The position numbers and the translations under genes were made by a program. A DNA stretch of 64,000 nt from Candidatus Pacearchaeota archaeon (lineage in GTDB: Archaea > Nanobdellota > Nanobdellia > Pacearchaeales > GW2011-AR1), in assembly GCA_019659125.1 (NCBI GenBank), contig JAIFVX010000002.1, positions 62,001 through 126,000 on the forward strand. The letters are read 5' to 3'. The notes under the pieces are model-generated. The model was not told where the DNA came from, did not search any database, and was given only the letters and a program-made list of their open reading frames with translations. Positions within the stretch are counted from its first letter, which is position 1, and each line of letters starts with the position of its first letter. This document shows, piece after piece, positions 1-8,805 of the stretch.

Positions 1-148
1 TTGCATAAATTGGACCTAAACCGAATCCAAGGGCAACTAAAAATAATATTGGCTGTGCCAGCGAAGCCACTATTCTAGATTTTGTTCTCCAAAATCTTAT
101 AAGCTGCCGCAGCCACATTACATAGATTGCTTTCATCTGTTTCCCCAT
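1..148 (-). CDS. ABC-2 type transporter permease, N-terminal fragment (cut by window edge)
   Basis: Reading leftward from an ATG at 148, the frame stays open to the window edge and gives 49 residues. They start MGKQMKAIYVMWLRQ, followed by a basic stretch (RFWRTKSR) and then a hydrophobic segment (AQPILFLVALGFGLG). This is the usual start of DrrB-like ABC-2 permeases: a cytoplasmic amphipathic segment leading into the first membrane helix. The start overlaps the end of the upstream ATPase gene by 16 bases, so the two are probably translationally coupled and form one exporter. The rest of the protein is outside the window, so the substrate cannot be judged. Confidence 0.75.
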   Translation of the reverse strand, partial: MGKQMKAIYVMWLRQLIRFWRTKSRIVASLAQPILFLVALGFGLGPIYA

Positions 149-933
149 GATTTAGCGGCAGTCCTTAGTGCGTCAATTGATTTACTGCTCTCATCTCGTA
201 TGCCGTGACCAGTAAGTTTCAAAAACGCCTCTTCCAATGATGCTGTCTTAGTCTTTTTCTTCAGTTGATCAGGTGTTCCCATAACCAGCAGCTTGCCATG
301 ATCTATAATTGCAGTTCTGTTAGCATATTTCTCTGCTTCATGCATATAATGGGTTGTGAAAAAAACAGTCATACCTTCATCCTTGTTGAGCTTTTTTATA
401 TAATCCCACATAGTGTTTCTTGTTTGTGGATCCAAACCAAGAGTAGGCTCATCTAAGAAAAGAATCTTAGGGTGATGGACCAATCCTCGAGCTATCTCTA
501 ATCTTCTCTTCATTCCACCTGAATATGTCTTGATAAAGTCATTTCTTCTTTCCCAAAGGTCAACTAGTTTTAAGAGATGGTGTATTCTTTCTTCCGCTAG
601 TTTTTTAGGAACGCTGTAGAGAGCCGCATGGAATCTTAGATTTTCCAAAGCCGTTAGTTCGTTATCAAGGCTGAAGTCCTGGAAGACAATGCCGAAAGAA
701 GATCGTACCCGCTGCTGTTCTGTCAGTGGATCAAATCCGTTAATTTCTATTTTTCCCGATGTTGGCTTTAACAGTGTGGTGAGCATCCTAATGGTTGTCG
801 TCTTGCCAGCCCCATTGGGCCCAAGGAAGGCAAACATTTCACCCTTATCAACAGAAAAGGAAACTTTGTCTACTGCGGTGAATTTCTTGAATTTTTTCAC
901 AACATTCCTTACATCAATGATTGGAGATGACAT
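133..933 (-). CDS. ABC transporter ATP-binding protein, DrrA/daunorubicin-resistance type
   Basis: This 266-residue protein is a complete ABC ATPase that would power the membrane permease encoded just downstream. Visible motifs are Walker A GPNGAGKTT (about 38-46), a Q-loop glutamine (about 85), signature YSGGMKRR (about 137-144), Walker B ILFLDEP (about 157-163) followed by TLGLDP, and the switch histidine in TTHYMHEAE. The TLGLDPQTR stretch and the C-terminal extension with LEEAFLKLTG are typical of the DrrA/CcmA-like family of drug, lipid or polysaccharide exporters. A TATA-like rc sequence (ttttaagc) lies upstream of 933. The exported molecule is unknown; a lipid or glycan precursor is possible given the window's content, but that is a guess. 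Confidence 0.9.
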   Translation of the reverse strand: MSSPIIDVRNVVKKFKKFTAVDKVSFSVDKGEMFAFLGPNGAGKTTTIRMLTTLLKPTSGKIEINGFDPLTEQQRVRSSFGIVFQDFSLDNELTALENLRFHAALYSVPKKLAEERIHHLLKLVDLWERRNDFIKTYSGGMKRRLEIARGLVHHPKILFLDEPTLGLDPQTRNTMWDYIKKLNKDEGMTVFFTTHYMHEAEKYANRTAIIDHGKLLVMGTPDQLKKKTKTASLEEAFLKLTGHGIRDESSKSIDALRTAAKSWGNR

Positions 934-1015
934 TTTGTAATAAAGAAAATGCAGCTTAAAAAGATTCCGATTTATTAAACACCGACCAATACTTTCATTT
1001 TAGGCAGTAGCAACA

Positions 1016-2620
1016 TTAGATAATAATTGCCGAGCTTTTCTCGTCTTTCTCGTCGTCGTAGTCAGCAACCAATGCCTCGGTGGTGATGACCATTCCAGCA
1101 ATGCTGGCTGCTGTCTGGACTGCATTCCTTACTACTTTTGTTGGATCTATTACGCCAGCCTTGAAGAGGTCTTCATAAGTATCTGTCTGAGCATTATATC
1201 CCACTCCATGTTCCTTGCTCTTTAAATGTGCAAGGACTTCAGAACCATCCTTTCCCGCATTTTGGGCAATCTGCCGGAGAGGCCCTTCAAGAGATTTCTT
1301 GACAATCTTTGCCCCGGTCTCTTGGTCTCCTCGAAGCTGCAACAATTCAAGCTCTTTCATTGCATGGAGCAATGTCAAACCTCCTCCAGGAACAACCCCT
1401 TCCTCGACTGCAGCAGTGGTTGCATGAAGAGCATCATCTATTCTCATCTTTTTCTCCTTCAATTCTGTCTCTGTAGGAGCTCCTACATTAATAACAGCAA
1501 CTCCTCCACTTAACTTCGCAAGCCTTTTTCTCAGGTCTTCCCTCTTATATTCAGAATCTTCATTGGCAATCCTTCCTTCCAGGAATTTGATTCTCTTTTC
1601 TATTTCAGGTTTATTTCCTTTTCCTTCGATGATAACTGTCTCTTCCTTACCCATCTTCACACGCTTTGCCGAACCCAGGTCTTCCAACTCCAGGTCTTCG
1701 ATCTTTTCATCTCTTTCTTTGCTGATAACTTTTCCTCCCGTAAGAATTGCTATGTCTTCAAGCATCTCTTTCTTCTCATCGCCAAAGCCAGGAGCTTTTA
1801 GGGCACCTACTTTAAGCCCTCCTCTCAGAAGATTAAGGACTAACAATGTTAGTGCTTCACCCTCAACGTCCTCTGCAATGATGACAAGAGGCTTTCCGCT
1901 ATGCGCTACCGCCTCAAGCACAGGAACAAGCTCTTTTACAGCCGAGATTGTCTTGTCGGTGATAAGAATATAGGGATCTTCAAAAGAGGCTTCCATTTTT
2001 TCAGGATCAGTAACCATATAGGGAGAGATATATCCTCTGTCGAACTGCATTCCCTCTACAAGCTCCAAGTAGGTATCAATGCTTTTTGATTCTTCTACGG
2101 TGATTACTCCCTTCGTGCCGACTTTCTGCATTGCCTCTGCAATCAAGTTCCCAATGACCTCGTCATTGTTTGCAGATATAGTAGCGACTTGTGTTATCTT
2201 TTCCTTGTCCTTGACAGGAAGCGATTTGCTCTTCAGATAATGGACGACTTTCTCTGTTGCCGCCTCGATGCCTTTCTTCAGTTCTATAGGGTTAGCCCCT
2301 GCTGTAATGTTTTTCAGACCCTCGGCAATCATCAGTTGCGCAAGCAATGTTGCTGTTGTCGTGCCATCGCCTGCCTTGTCCTGCGTCTGCGAGGCAACTT
2401 CTTTGATGAGCTTTGCCCCAATATTCTCAAATTTATCCTTCAGTTCTATTTCCTTAGCAATAGTGACCCCATCATTTGAGACAAGAGGCGATGATGGCTT
2501 GTCAAGAATGACCGTCCTTCCCTTAGGACCTAGTGTGACCTTGACTGTATTCGCAACTTTGTCAATGCCTCGCATGAGGGCCTGCCGTGCTTCTTCATTG
2601 AATATTAATTGTTTACTCAT
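1016..2620 (-). CDS. groEL: Group I chaperonin GroEL (bacterial-type Hsp60)
   Basis: This 534-residue protein is a full-length group I chaperonin, which folds proteins inside a double-ring chamber closed by GroES. It shows the nucleotide-binding GPKGR motif (31-35), the GDGTTTAT motif with the catalytic Asp near residue 85, a complete apical domain, and the second equatorial motif [10 protein letters not shown] near residue 400. It is unlike the archaeal thermosome (group II), and the presence of groES directly upstream confirms group I. The start overlaps the groES stop by 4 bases (ATGA). The tail ends in DEKSSAIII and lacks the Gly-Gly-Met repeats of most bacterial GroELs. Group I chaperonins are known in some archaea (for example Methanosarcina), where transfer from bacteria is the accepted explanation; transfer is also likely here. 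Confidence 0.97.
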   Translation of the reverse strand: MSKQLIFNEEARQALMRGIDKVANTVKVTLGPKGRTVILDKPSSPLVSNDGVTIAKEIELKDKFENIGAKLIKEVASQTQDKAGDGTTTATLLAQLMIAEGLKNITAGANPIELKKGIEAATEKVVHYLKSKSLPVKDKEKITQVATISANNDEVIGNLIAEAMQKVGTKGVITVEESKSIDTYLELVEGMQFDRGYISPYMVTDPEKMEASFEDPYILITDKTISAVKELVPVLEAVAHSGKPLVIIAEDVEGEALTLLVLNLLRGGLKVGALKAPGFGDEKKEMLEDIAILTGGKVISKERDEKIEDLELEDLGSAKRVKMGKEETVIIEGKGNKPEIEKRIKFLEGRIANEDSEYKREDLRKRLAKLSGGVAVINVGAPTETELKEKKMRIDDALHATTAAVEEGVVPGGGLTLLHAMKELELLQLRGDQETGAKIVKKSLEGPLRQIAQNAGKDGSEVLAHLKSKEHGVGYNAQTDTYEDLFKAGVIDPTKVVRNAVQTAASIAGMVITTEALVADYDDEKDEKSSAIII

Positions 2621-2874
2621 TCTAATTTTGCCAGAACATCCTTTAGTTCAAGAATTAAATATTTTTCCCCATCCATTTCAAGCTCTTCGGGATATCCCCC
2701 ATAGAGTACTCTATCGCCCTTCTTCAGATGTTGTTCTTTCAAGTTTCCTACTTCCATGACTTCCCCTTCTTTCTTCTCACTATCCCCTTTAGGCAGGTAA
2801 ATACCTGACTTTGTCTTTTCCTCCCTCTTCAAGGGCCGTATCAAGATTCTTTCTCCTAAGGGTATGATTCTCAT
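2617..2874 (-). CDS. groES: Co-chaperonin GroES
   Basis: This 85-residue protein is the lid of the GroEL chamber. It begins [13 protein letters not shown], the standard first strands of GroES. The mobile loop that docks on GroEL is at about residues 18-32 ([13 protein letters not shown]), with GIYL in place of the more usual GIVL. The rest ([20 protein letters not shown]) matches the second half of the barrel. It is the first gene of a two-gene operon with groEL, overlapping it by 4 bases. A TATA-like element at 2906-2917 on the minus strand implies a short leader of roughly 10 bases. No obvious heat-shock operator was recognised. Confidence 0.96.
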   Translation of the reverse strand: MRIIPLGERILIRPLKREEKTKSGIYLPKGDSEKKEGEVMEVGNLKEQHLKKGDRVLYGGYPEELEMDGEKYLILELKDVLAKLE

Positions 2875-2905
2875 CGTAGATGTATATCAGTCATGTAAAT
2901 AAGGG

Positions 2906-2917
2906 ATATTTAAAGTT
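2906..2917 (-). promoter_or_regulatory. TATA box of the groES-groEL operon
   Basis: On the minus strand the sequence reads actttaaatatc, a good archaeal box A. Its centre is about 37 bases before the groES ATG, so transcription would begin about 10 bases upstream of the start codon. Confidence 0.5.
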
Positions 2918-2929
2918 TTTTATACTCGA

Positions 2930-3091
2930 TTATTTAGAAAATCGAGCGAGAACATAGATGACAAGGGCTACAGCAACGACAGAAATAGTATCATAGATGA
3001 TTGTTAGGTTATCTCTCTTTGACCCTGCAATGAGGAATAAAAGAGCAAGAACAGAGGCAGCAATGATCCAGACATTCTCCCACTTCGTCAT
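2930..3091 (-). CDS. Small two-helix membrane protein (53 aa)
   Basis: A short open frame from ATG at 3091 to TAA at 2930 encodes 53 residues starting MTKWENVWIIAAS. It has two clear hydrophobic segments, about residues 7-22 (VWIIAASVLALLFLIA) and about 31-50 (IIYDTISVVAVALVIYVLA), separated by a basic loop GSKRDN and ending in RFSK. Base composition and codon choice match the neighbours. A T/A-rich box lies about 25 bases before the ATG, fitting a leaderless transcript. It fills the gap between groES and the deacetylase gene and is easily missed because of its size. The family was not recognised; the hydrophobic pattern is what makes it credible. Confidence 0.6.
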   Translation of the reverse strand: MTKWENVWIIAASVLALLFLIAGSKRDNLTIIYDTISVVAVALVIYVLARFSK

Positions 3092-3124
3092 GCATTTAGA
3101 AAGAGGAGCTGTTTTTAATCTTTT

Positions 3125-3769
3125 TTATATCTGGACCCTCAATGATTCATATGCTTCGGCATACTTGGCTCCGCTAATCTGGCCAAGAGCACGTGCTAAA
3201 TCCCGTGATGAGTCAAGACCAAGGTTCTTTAATTGAGATTTATGACACGATATGGCTGCAAGCTTAGTTTCCATATATGCAGTTATATCGACGAAGCATG
3301 TTCCAAATGAGCGTGCTTGGGCATTCATTAAGGGGGATGAAAGATATGTGAGCAAATCACAAGGAGTACGACGCAAAGCAGAGATTACAGCCCTATTCAC
3401 AAGACCATGGTCCCAATGAAGGTCTTTGTCAGAATGTGCCACCACCAAGTCTGGCTTTAACTCTTCTATAATATCATCGAAGCGTTGGACAAGCTCATAC
3501 ATTTTTATGTCTTCTACATGGCATGGTTTCTTGTAAAGAACAAGTAGTTTTGCGCCTATTGTCTTGGCTCCGTTAACTGCCTCAAGATATCGCTGTTTCG
3601 ATCTGTTTGGTATCGAGACAACCACCATCGTAACCTTAGCTCCTCGTGCTGCGAGCCTTGCAAGAAGACCACCAGCACCAATTTCAAGATCATCAGGATG
3701 AGCGCCAAATGCAACGACTCTATCTGCTTTTTCAGATAAGATAAGATTGCCAGTCATCATCAAGTTCAT
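3125..3769 (-). CDS. PIG-L/LmbE family sugar N-deacetylase
   Basis: This 214-residue protein belongs to the zinc-dependent PIG-L/LmbE deacetylases, which remove acetyl groups from N-acetylglucosamine-type sugars on lipids, thiols or glycans. The zinc and catalytic motif HPDD is at 24-27 in FGAHPDDLEIGAGG, and the second His motif is around 118-121 (HWDH). Length fits the family. The start codon overlaps the stop of the upstream WbqC-like gene by 4 bases (ATGA), so the pair is one operon. That pairing, and glmS just upstream, fits a role in making an amino-sugar for a surface glycan. The exact substrate cannot be told from sequence. Confidence 0.85.
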   Translation of the reverse strand: MNLMMTGNLILSEKADRVVAFGAHPDDLEIGAGGLLARLAARGAKVTMVVVSIPNRSKQRYLEAVNGAKTIGAKLLVLYKKPCHVEDIKMYELVQRFDDIIEELKPDLVVAHSDKDLHWDHGLVNRAVISALRRTPCDLLTYLSSPLMNAQARSFGTCFVDITAYMETKLAAISCHKSQLKNLGLDSSRDLARALGQISGAKYAEAYESLRVQI

Positions 3770-4494
3770 GATCTCGCCTCCAGATATGAATGGCTATTTT
3801 TGAACAATGCTTTTGCTTTCTCCCCCCCACAATTGAATATATAATCGATAAACCCAAGACCTTTGACAAATCCTTGCTGCGGATAACGCTGAGGGTGTTC
3901 AGGGTGGTTAAATTCTTGCCATATGACTTTAACGCCTTCTTTATTCATCCTCTCTACATCCAAATAACCGGTTGAGCCTCCTTTTCCTGAAAGATATGTA
4001 TCTGCTTTCACCTTCCTACACATGTCCAGTATCATATCGGTCTTTTGGCCTTGAAGATTAAGAGTAGATGACCCTATGAGGGGAACTTCAATTCCATACC
4101 ATTTTCGTGCAAGTTCAAGCATGTGAAGGTTGAGATCAATAAGGTTTTCCCACGGTTGCTCATAGACTGCACGCAGCTCATCCGCATGCTGACGAAAATA
4201 AGGTGTACGGCTATAATTTTGTTCGATCGTAGTCCAGTGGCGTCGCCTCCAATCTTGCTTTTCTATTGGGGAGGTTTCAATCTTACGTTCGATTATTATA
4301 TCTTTTTGAGAAGCTTTTTTAAGAGGAACGATAAGAAATGATACTCCATTGGGGAATTTAAATCGCTGACGATTCTGATAGTTAGCATCCTCGTATTGGA
4401 CGTGGTCTACGATGACAAATATCTCTGATTTGGCCATCTTATCCAGATAGCCCAGCCATGGCATGTAATGGGGTTGATGTGCAGCGAGGATCAT
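3766..4494 (-). CDS. WbqC-like family protein
   Basis: This 242-residue protein matches the WbqC family, found mostly in O-antigen and surface-glycan loci and of no firmly established reaction. The family hallmark is at the N-terminus: an HQPHYMPWLGY segment near residues 6-16, followed by VIVDHVQYEDANYQNRQRF. Some members act with amino-sugar or aminotransferase pathways, which would suit its operon partner, a PIG-L deacetylase, whose start it overlaps by 4 bases. The ATG at 4494 lies a short distance below a TATA-like rc sequence (agattaaaatc), indicating a leaderless message. Function beyond family membership is inference. Confidence 0.8.
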   Translation of the reverse strand: MILAAHQPHYMPWLGYLDKMAKSEIFVIVDHVQYEDANYQNRQRFKFPNGVSFLIVPLKKASQKDIIIERKIETSPIEKQDWRRRHWTTIEQNYSRTPYFRQHADELRAVYEQPWENLIDLNLHMLELARKWYGIEVPLIGSSTLNLQGQKTDMILDMCRKVKADTYLSGKGGSTGYLDVERMNKEGVKVIWQEFNHPEHPQRYPQQGFVKGLGFIDYIFNCGGEKAKALFKNSHSYLEARS

Positions 4495-4518
4495 ATATCT
4501 CTACTAAGATTTTAATCT

Positions 4519-6315
4519 TTATTCTACGGTGACTGATTTGGCAAGGTTTCTTGGCTTGTCAACATCAAGGCCCTTGACATTGGCAACGTAGTATGAGAGC
4601 AGCTGAAGAGGAAGAATATTAATGATTGGCGAGAGTTCATCCCTCACTGAAGGAACCTTAAAGACTATATCTGCAAGCTTCTGTATTTCAGCCCCCTTAT
4701 CGGAAACTGCAATAATCTTTCCTTTTCGCGCCTTAATTTCCTGCATATTGCTTATGATCTTCTCATAGGTCGAATCGTGAGGTGCAATGAACACCACAGG
4801 CATATGAGAGTCAACAAGCGCAATAGGGCCATGCTTCATCTCAGCCGCAGGGTATCCTTCTGCATGAATGTATGAAATTTCCTTTAACTTCAATGCACCC
4901 TCAAGAGCTACAGGGAAGTTGATGCCCCGTCCAAGGTAAAGGAAATCCTTGCTGTCCTTGAAATCCTCTGCAAGGTCAATTATTTTCTTTGATGATTCCA
5001 GAGTTTGCTTCACTAACGTAGGGAGATTTTGGAGATCCTCTAGCAATTCATTATCTAGTTTCTCTCCCTTCTGCTGTTTTATATAGAGTGCAAGAAGAAG
5101 CAGGGCCACCAACTGACCAGTAAATGCCTTCGTGCTTGCAACCCCCATCTCAGGCCCTGCATGAAGATAAATTCCTCCATCAACCTCTCGGGCAATCGTA
5201 GAACCTACAACATTCACAATGCCGAGGGTTGTAGCTCCCTGAGCTTTTGCCTCTTTGATTGCAGCTAGGGTGTCTGCAGTCTCTCCTGATTGTGAAATGG
5301 CAACCATGATATCACCAGGATAAATGATGGGTTTCCTGTATCTAAATTCTGAAGCGTAATCAACCTCGACAGGAATTCGCGTGAGGTTTTCAATGAAATG
5401 CTTGCCTATGAGTGCAGAATGCCAGCTTGTTCCGCACGCGGTGATGATAATTCTTTTCACATTCTTAACATCAACATTAAGGCTGAGTTTCACTTTTCCA
5501 TCAACAACTCTTCCTCGAAGCGTGTTCGCAATCGATTGAGGTTGCTCAAATATCTCCTTGAGCATAAAATGCTCAAAACCATCCTTTTCAATTGCATCAA
5601 TGGTCCATTGGACTTCATCAACTTTTTTAGTAAGTATTTCGCCTCCAAGATTCTTGGTTACACAATGAGTGTTGGTGATCGTAGCGATTTCATTGTCATT
5701 AAGATAGATAACTCGCTTCGTATGATTCAAGATAGCAGAGACATCTGAAGCAATAAACATCTCGTTTTCCCCTATGCCAACAACTAATGGGGACCCTCTC
5801 CGTGCCGCAACAATCCTTTGCTCATCCTTATGCATGACAGCAATTCCAAACGTCCCTTCGGTGTAACTTAAGGCATTCATGACTGCTTCCTCGAGATCTC
5901 CTTCGTAGAATTTTTCTATGAGATGTACAAGGACTTCAGAATCTACTTCCGTTTCAATAACATGGCCTTCCTTTTCAAGCAATTCTTTTAGTGAGTGATA
6001 GTTTTCAATGATTCCATTGTGCACCAATGCAATTGATTTTGTACAGTCAGAATGAGGATGCGCATTTTTCTCACTAGGCTCTCCATGAGTAGCCCATCGT
6101 GTATGGGCGATTCCAACCTTGCCCGAAAGAGATGATTGAGAAAGAGCAGCTGAAAGTTCAGCGATCTTTCCACATTTCCTTATAATGGTAAGATTTCCAG
6201 AATTTTGAACACAAAGACCTGAACTGTCATAGCCTCTATATTCAAGTTTTGACAAACCGGAAATGAGTACTGAAAGAATGTCTTTATGTCCGATATAACC
6301 AATTATACCGCACAT
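4519..6315 (-). CDS. glmS: Glutamine-fructose-6-phosphate aminotransferase (isomerizing)
   Basis: GlmS makes glucosamine-6-phosphate from fructose-6-phosphate and glutamine, the first committed step to UDP-GlcNAc. This 598-residue protein is complete. The N-terminal glutaminase begins MCGIIGYIG with Cys2 as nucleophile and includes EYRGYDSSG and HTRWATHGEPS. Two sugar isomerase (SIS) domains follow, with TACGTSWHSA and SQSGETADT, and the end LAKSVTVE is the invariant C-terminal loop. The start ATG lies 26 bases below a strong TATA box and sits inside a 16-base palindrome. Its product feeds the GlcNaC-1-P transferase and AglB pathway encoded near 56 kb. Confidence 0.97.
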   Translation of the reverse strand: MCGIIGYIGHKDILSVLISGLSKLEYRGYDSSGLCVQNSGNLTIIRKCGKIAELSAALSQSSLSGKVGIAHTRWATHGEPSEKNAHPHSDCTKSIALVHNGIIENYHSLKELLEKEGHVIETEVDSEVLVHLIEKFYEGDLEEAVMNALSYTEGTFGIAVMHKDEQRIVAARRGSPLVVGIGENEMFIASDVSAILNHTKRVIYLNDNEIATITNTHCVTKNLGGEILTKKVDEVQWTIDAIEKDGFEHFMLKEIFEQPQSIANTLRGRVVDGKVKLSLNVDVKNVKRIIITACGTSWHSALIGKHFIENLTRIPVEVDYASEFRYRKPIIYPGDIMVAISQSGETADTLAAIKEAKAQGATTLGIVNVVGSTIAREVDGGIYLHAGPEMGVASTKAFTGQLVALLLLALYIKQQKGEKLDNELLEDLQNLPTLVKQTLESSKKIIDLAEDFKDSKDFLYLGRGINFPVALEGALKLKEISYIHAEGYPAAEMKHGPIALVDSHMPVVFIAPHDSTYEKIISNMQEIKARKGKIIAVSDKGAEIQKLADIVFKVPSVRDELSPIINILPLQLLSYYVANVKGLDVDKPRNLAKSVTVE

Positions 6316-6328
6316 ATACTAGTATATG
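6313..6328. promoter_or_regulatory. glmS: 16-base perfect palindrome over the glmS start codon
   Basis: The sequence catatactagtatatg is identical on both strands. It includes the glmS start codon and lies between the TATA box and the expected transcription start, a position where a bound dimeric repressor would block initiation. It could equally be an A/T-rich coincidence. Confidence 0.4.
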
Positions 6329-6333
6329 CCGAT

Positions 6334-6347
6334 GTGATATATAAACC
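6334..6347 (-). promoter_or_regulatory. glmS: TATA box of glmS
   Basis: On the minus strand the sequence reads ggtttatatatcac, a strong archaeal box A centred about 26 bases before the glmS ATG. The glmS message is therefore probably leaderless. Confidence 0.7.
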
Positions 6348-6378
6348 TTTTTATGATTTATCTTAAAATATTATAAAA

Positions 6379-7590
6379 TTATTCATAACGCAACGCATCG
6401 ACGGGTTTTACTCTCGTCGCTTGCCATGCAGGCCATAATCCTGAAAGAGCTCCCGCAAGAAATGCAAAGAGCAAACATCCAATTATCAAATATGCTGGAG
6501 TTGCTGCCTTGAGTAATGTGGTTCCCAGTCGATGGATCGCAATATATTCCAGCGATTTACTTATTGCAATTCCCAAAGCAACTCCAATGATTCCACCTAT
6601 TAGCCCAATCATACCGGACTCTATAAGAAAGATAAGAAGGATATCATTGTTCCTCGCGCCTACAGCCTTCATAGTTCCAATCTCCCTTGTTCTTTCCAAT
6701 ACTGATGTATACATAGTATTTGCTATTCCGATTCCTCCAACTAATAATGATATTGCTGCAACACCGAGAAGAAATCCTGTAATAATATTAAGTACTGTCC
6801 CGAAGCTCGCCAATAATTCTTCAGGAGTGCTTATCTCAAAATCCTGGGTTTTTTCAGTTACTCCACGCTCATTTCTCAATTTCCTTTCAACTCGAGAGAC
6901 AACTTCCTGTAAGTTCTGTCCCTGCTCAACCTGAACAAAAATTGCATCCACCCTATCACTTGAATTAAAGAGCAATCTAAAATCATCCAAGGGGATAAGG
7001 ATATTCCTGTCATCGCCAGGATTTCCAACAGGCTCTAAGACTCCTCTCACCTTGAAATCAACTCCTTGAATTGTTAGCGTGTCGCCCGCAGAAACTGGTT
7101 TCTTAAAAATAGCATTATACTTAAATTGACTTCCTATCATGACGACTCCTTGGTCGCCTAGTTTCAAAAGTCTCCCCTCGTCAGCCTTATAAGCGCCAAG
7201 CTCGGTAAAAACATCCGCCTTATCGAGCGGATATCCTGTCACCATAAAATATCTTTTCTGGTCCTGGAATTTTACTTCTGCATTTCCATAGACTGTGTAA
7301 GATATTGTTTTTACTCCAGGTATTTTTTCTATAATACTAACATCTCGTGTTGTCAACTGCACTGCTCCACCTGAACCAGGACCTGCTGCCTGGCCTTTGG
7401 CCTGGATGAAGAACTTGTCAGTACCAAGAATTCTGAACTGCTCCCGCACCGCTCCTTGCAATCCTAGAGAAGCGCTCATAAGTGTAAATATGGTTGCGAT
7501 GGATATAAAAATTCCCAACATTGTAAGCCAGGAACGCAATCGCCTTTTCCTGACATTCTTCACCGCAAGAGAAAAGTAATCCTGAATCAT
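6379..7590 (-). CDS. MacB/FtsX-like ABC transporter permease (copy 2)
   Basis: This 403-residue protein has the MacB permease plan: one N-terminal helix (about 20-40), a large extracytoplasmic MacB-PCD domain (about 45-235), then three C-terminal helices forming the FtsX domain. The C-terminal half has the family hallmarks VGGIGIANTMYTSVLERTREIG and MKAVGARNNDI (seen in short pieces), and it ends WPAWQATRVKPVDALRYE. It overlaps the upstream paralogue by 4 bases. Together with that copy, the surface protein and the LolD-like ATPase, it makes a mechanotransmission-type exporter or a lipoprotein/peptide release machine. Substrate unknown. Confidence 0.88.
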   Translation of the reverse strand: MIQDYFSLAVKNVRKRRLRSWLTMLGIFISIATIFTLMSASLGLQGAVREQFRILGTDKFFIQAKGQAAGPGSGGAVQLTTRDVSIIEKIPGVKTISYTVYGNAEVKFQDQKRYFMVTGYPLDKADVFTELGAYKADEGRLLKLGDQGVVMIGSQFKYNAIFKKPVSAGDTLTIQGVDFKVRGVLEPVGNPGDDRNILIPLDDFRLLFNSSDRVDAIFVQVEQGQNLQEVVSRVERKLRNERGVTEKTQDFEISTPEELLASFGTVLNIITGFLLGVAAISLLVGGIGIANTMYTSVLERTREIGTMKAVGARNNDILLIFLIESGMIGLIGGIIGVALGIAISKSLEYIAIHRLGTTLLKAATPAYLIIGCLLFAFLAGALSGLWPAWQATRVKPVDALRYE

Positions 7591-8804
7591 TTCCTTAATG
7601 CCTCCACTGGCTTTAGAGCTGAAGCTTGGAATGCAGGCAAAATTCCTGAAAGAATTCCAACGCTAAATGAAAATAAGACTGCCATTGCAATCAATCCAGG
7701 ACGAATAGACACTCCAAATAATTCGGTCCCGAACGCGGTATTAGCGCCCCATGAAGCAAGAAATGCAAGGCCAACCCCAAGGGCAGCTCCTATAACTCCC
7801 CCGATAAGACCGAGAAGACCTGACTCTATAAGGAAAATATATAAGATATCCTTATTCTTCGCACCAACTGCTTTCATGGTACCTATTTCCTTAGTCCTTT
7901 CAAGGACAGAAGTGTACATGGTATTTGCTATTCCGATTCCCCCTACGAGCAGGGAAATCGCGGCAATGCCTCCCACAATGAGATTAACGACATTAAGAAC
8001 TGTATTGACGGTTGCAAGTGCCTGCACTGGCGTCTGCACTGAGAAGTCTTCCTCACCCTCGTCTTCTTTTCTATCCTTTCGCAAATCTTTTGTAATCTCG
8101 TCAGCAACATCTTTTATCTTATTCTTGTCCTGTACCTGGACAACAATGAGGTCAATCTCATCGTCAATCTTCAAAGTCTCCTTCATATCCTCCTCAAGCA
8201 TAAGAATGGCTGAATTTATCTGAAAACTCTGTGCAGGTTTCAAGATTCCAGCAACTTCAAAATCCTTTCCTTGGATGATGAGATGCGTTCCTACTCTTAT
8301 TTCCTTCCCATATGAATCACCTTTCGCAATATCCCTTCCTAGGACTACCTTTCCCTTATCAGATGAAGTAATTAATTTTCCTGAAGAAGTCTTCAGGTTA
8401 AAGGTATCATAAATGAATTTCCCTTTCACATCATCTTGAGGGATGCTCGCCACAAATTCAAACTGCGAGGCCTTATTGTAATTAACTTTCATAACTCTAA
8501 TTAAACGAGTTACAACTTCATTAATGCCTTTCACTGATTCGATGATCTTAAGATCATGCTCATTCAATTTTTTGGCTGCAGTACTTCCTGGAGGACCGAA
8601 ACCTGTTTCAGCGCTTTGAATGATAAGCTTGTCCGCAGAGAGAGTGTTGAATTGGCCTGTAATTGCCTCTTGAAGGCCCTGACCTAATGCAATGAGAGAT
8701 ACTACTGCCGCAATACCGATAAAAATACCAAGAACAGTCAGCCATGATCGGACTCCTCGATGCCTTAGATTCTGCAAGGCTAGAGAAAAATAGTCGAATA
8801 TCAT
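7587..8804 (-). CDS. MacB/FtsX-like ABC transporter permease (copy 1)
   Basis: This 405-residue paralogue of the next gene has the same architecture: N-terminal helix in WLTVLGIFIGIAAVV, a roughly 220-residue outside domain, then three helices with GGIGIANTMYTSVLERTKE and ending LPAFQASALKPVEALRK. The C-terminal thirds of the two copies are nearly superimposable, while the external domains differ. That indicates tandem duplication followed by divergence, perhaps giving a heterodimeric pore. It begins just after the stop of the CARDB-like surface protein and overlaps the downstream copy by 4 bases, so all three are probably co-transcribed. Confidence 0.88.
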   Translation of the reverse strand: MIFDYFSLALQNLRHRGVRSWLTVLGIFIGIAAVVSLIALGQGLQEAITGQFNTLSADKLIIQSAETGFGPPGSTAAKKLNEHDLKIIESVKGINEVVTRLIRVMKVNYNKASQFEFVASIPQDDVKGKFIYDTFNLKTSSGKLITSSDKGKVVLGRDIAKGDSYGKEIRVGTHLIIQGKDFEVAGILKPAQSFQINSAILMLEEDMKETLKIDDEIDLIVVQVQDKNKIKDVADEITKDLRKDRKEDEGEEDFSVQTPVQALATVNTVLNVVNLIVGGIAAISLLVGGIGIANTMYTSVLERTKEIGTMKAVGAKNKDILYIFLIESGLLGLIGGVIGAALGVGLAFLASWGANTAFGTELFGVSIRPGLIAMAVLFSFSVGILSGILPAFQASALKPVEALRK

Positions 8805-8805
8805 G

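Noticed and set aside
3040..3236. A plus-strand frame overlapping the deacetylase end (about 79 residues)
   Set aside because: It is antisense to a good deacetylase and the small membrane protein, and its composition is not protein-like.
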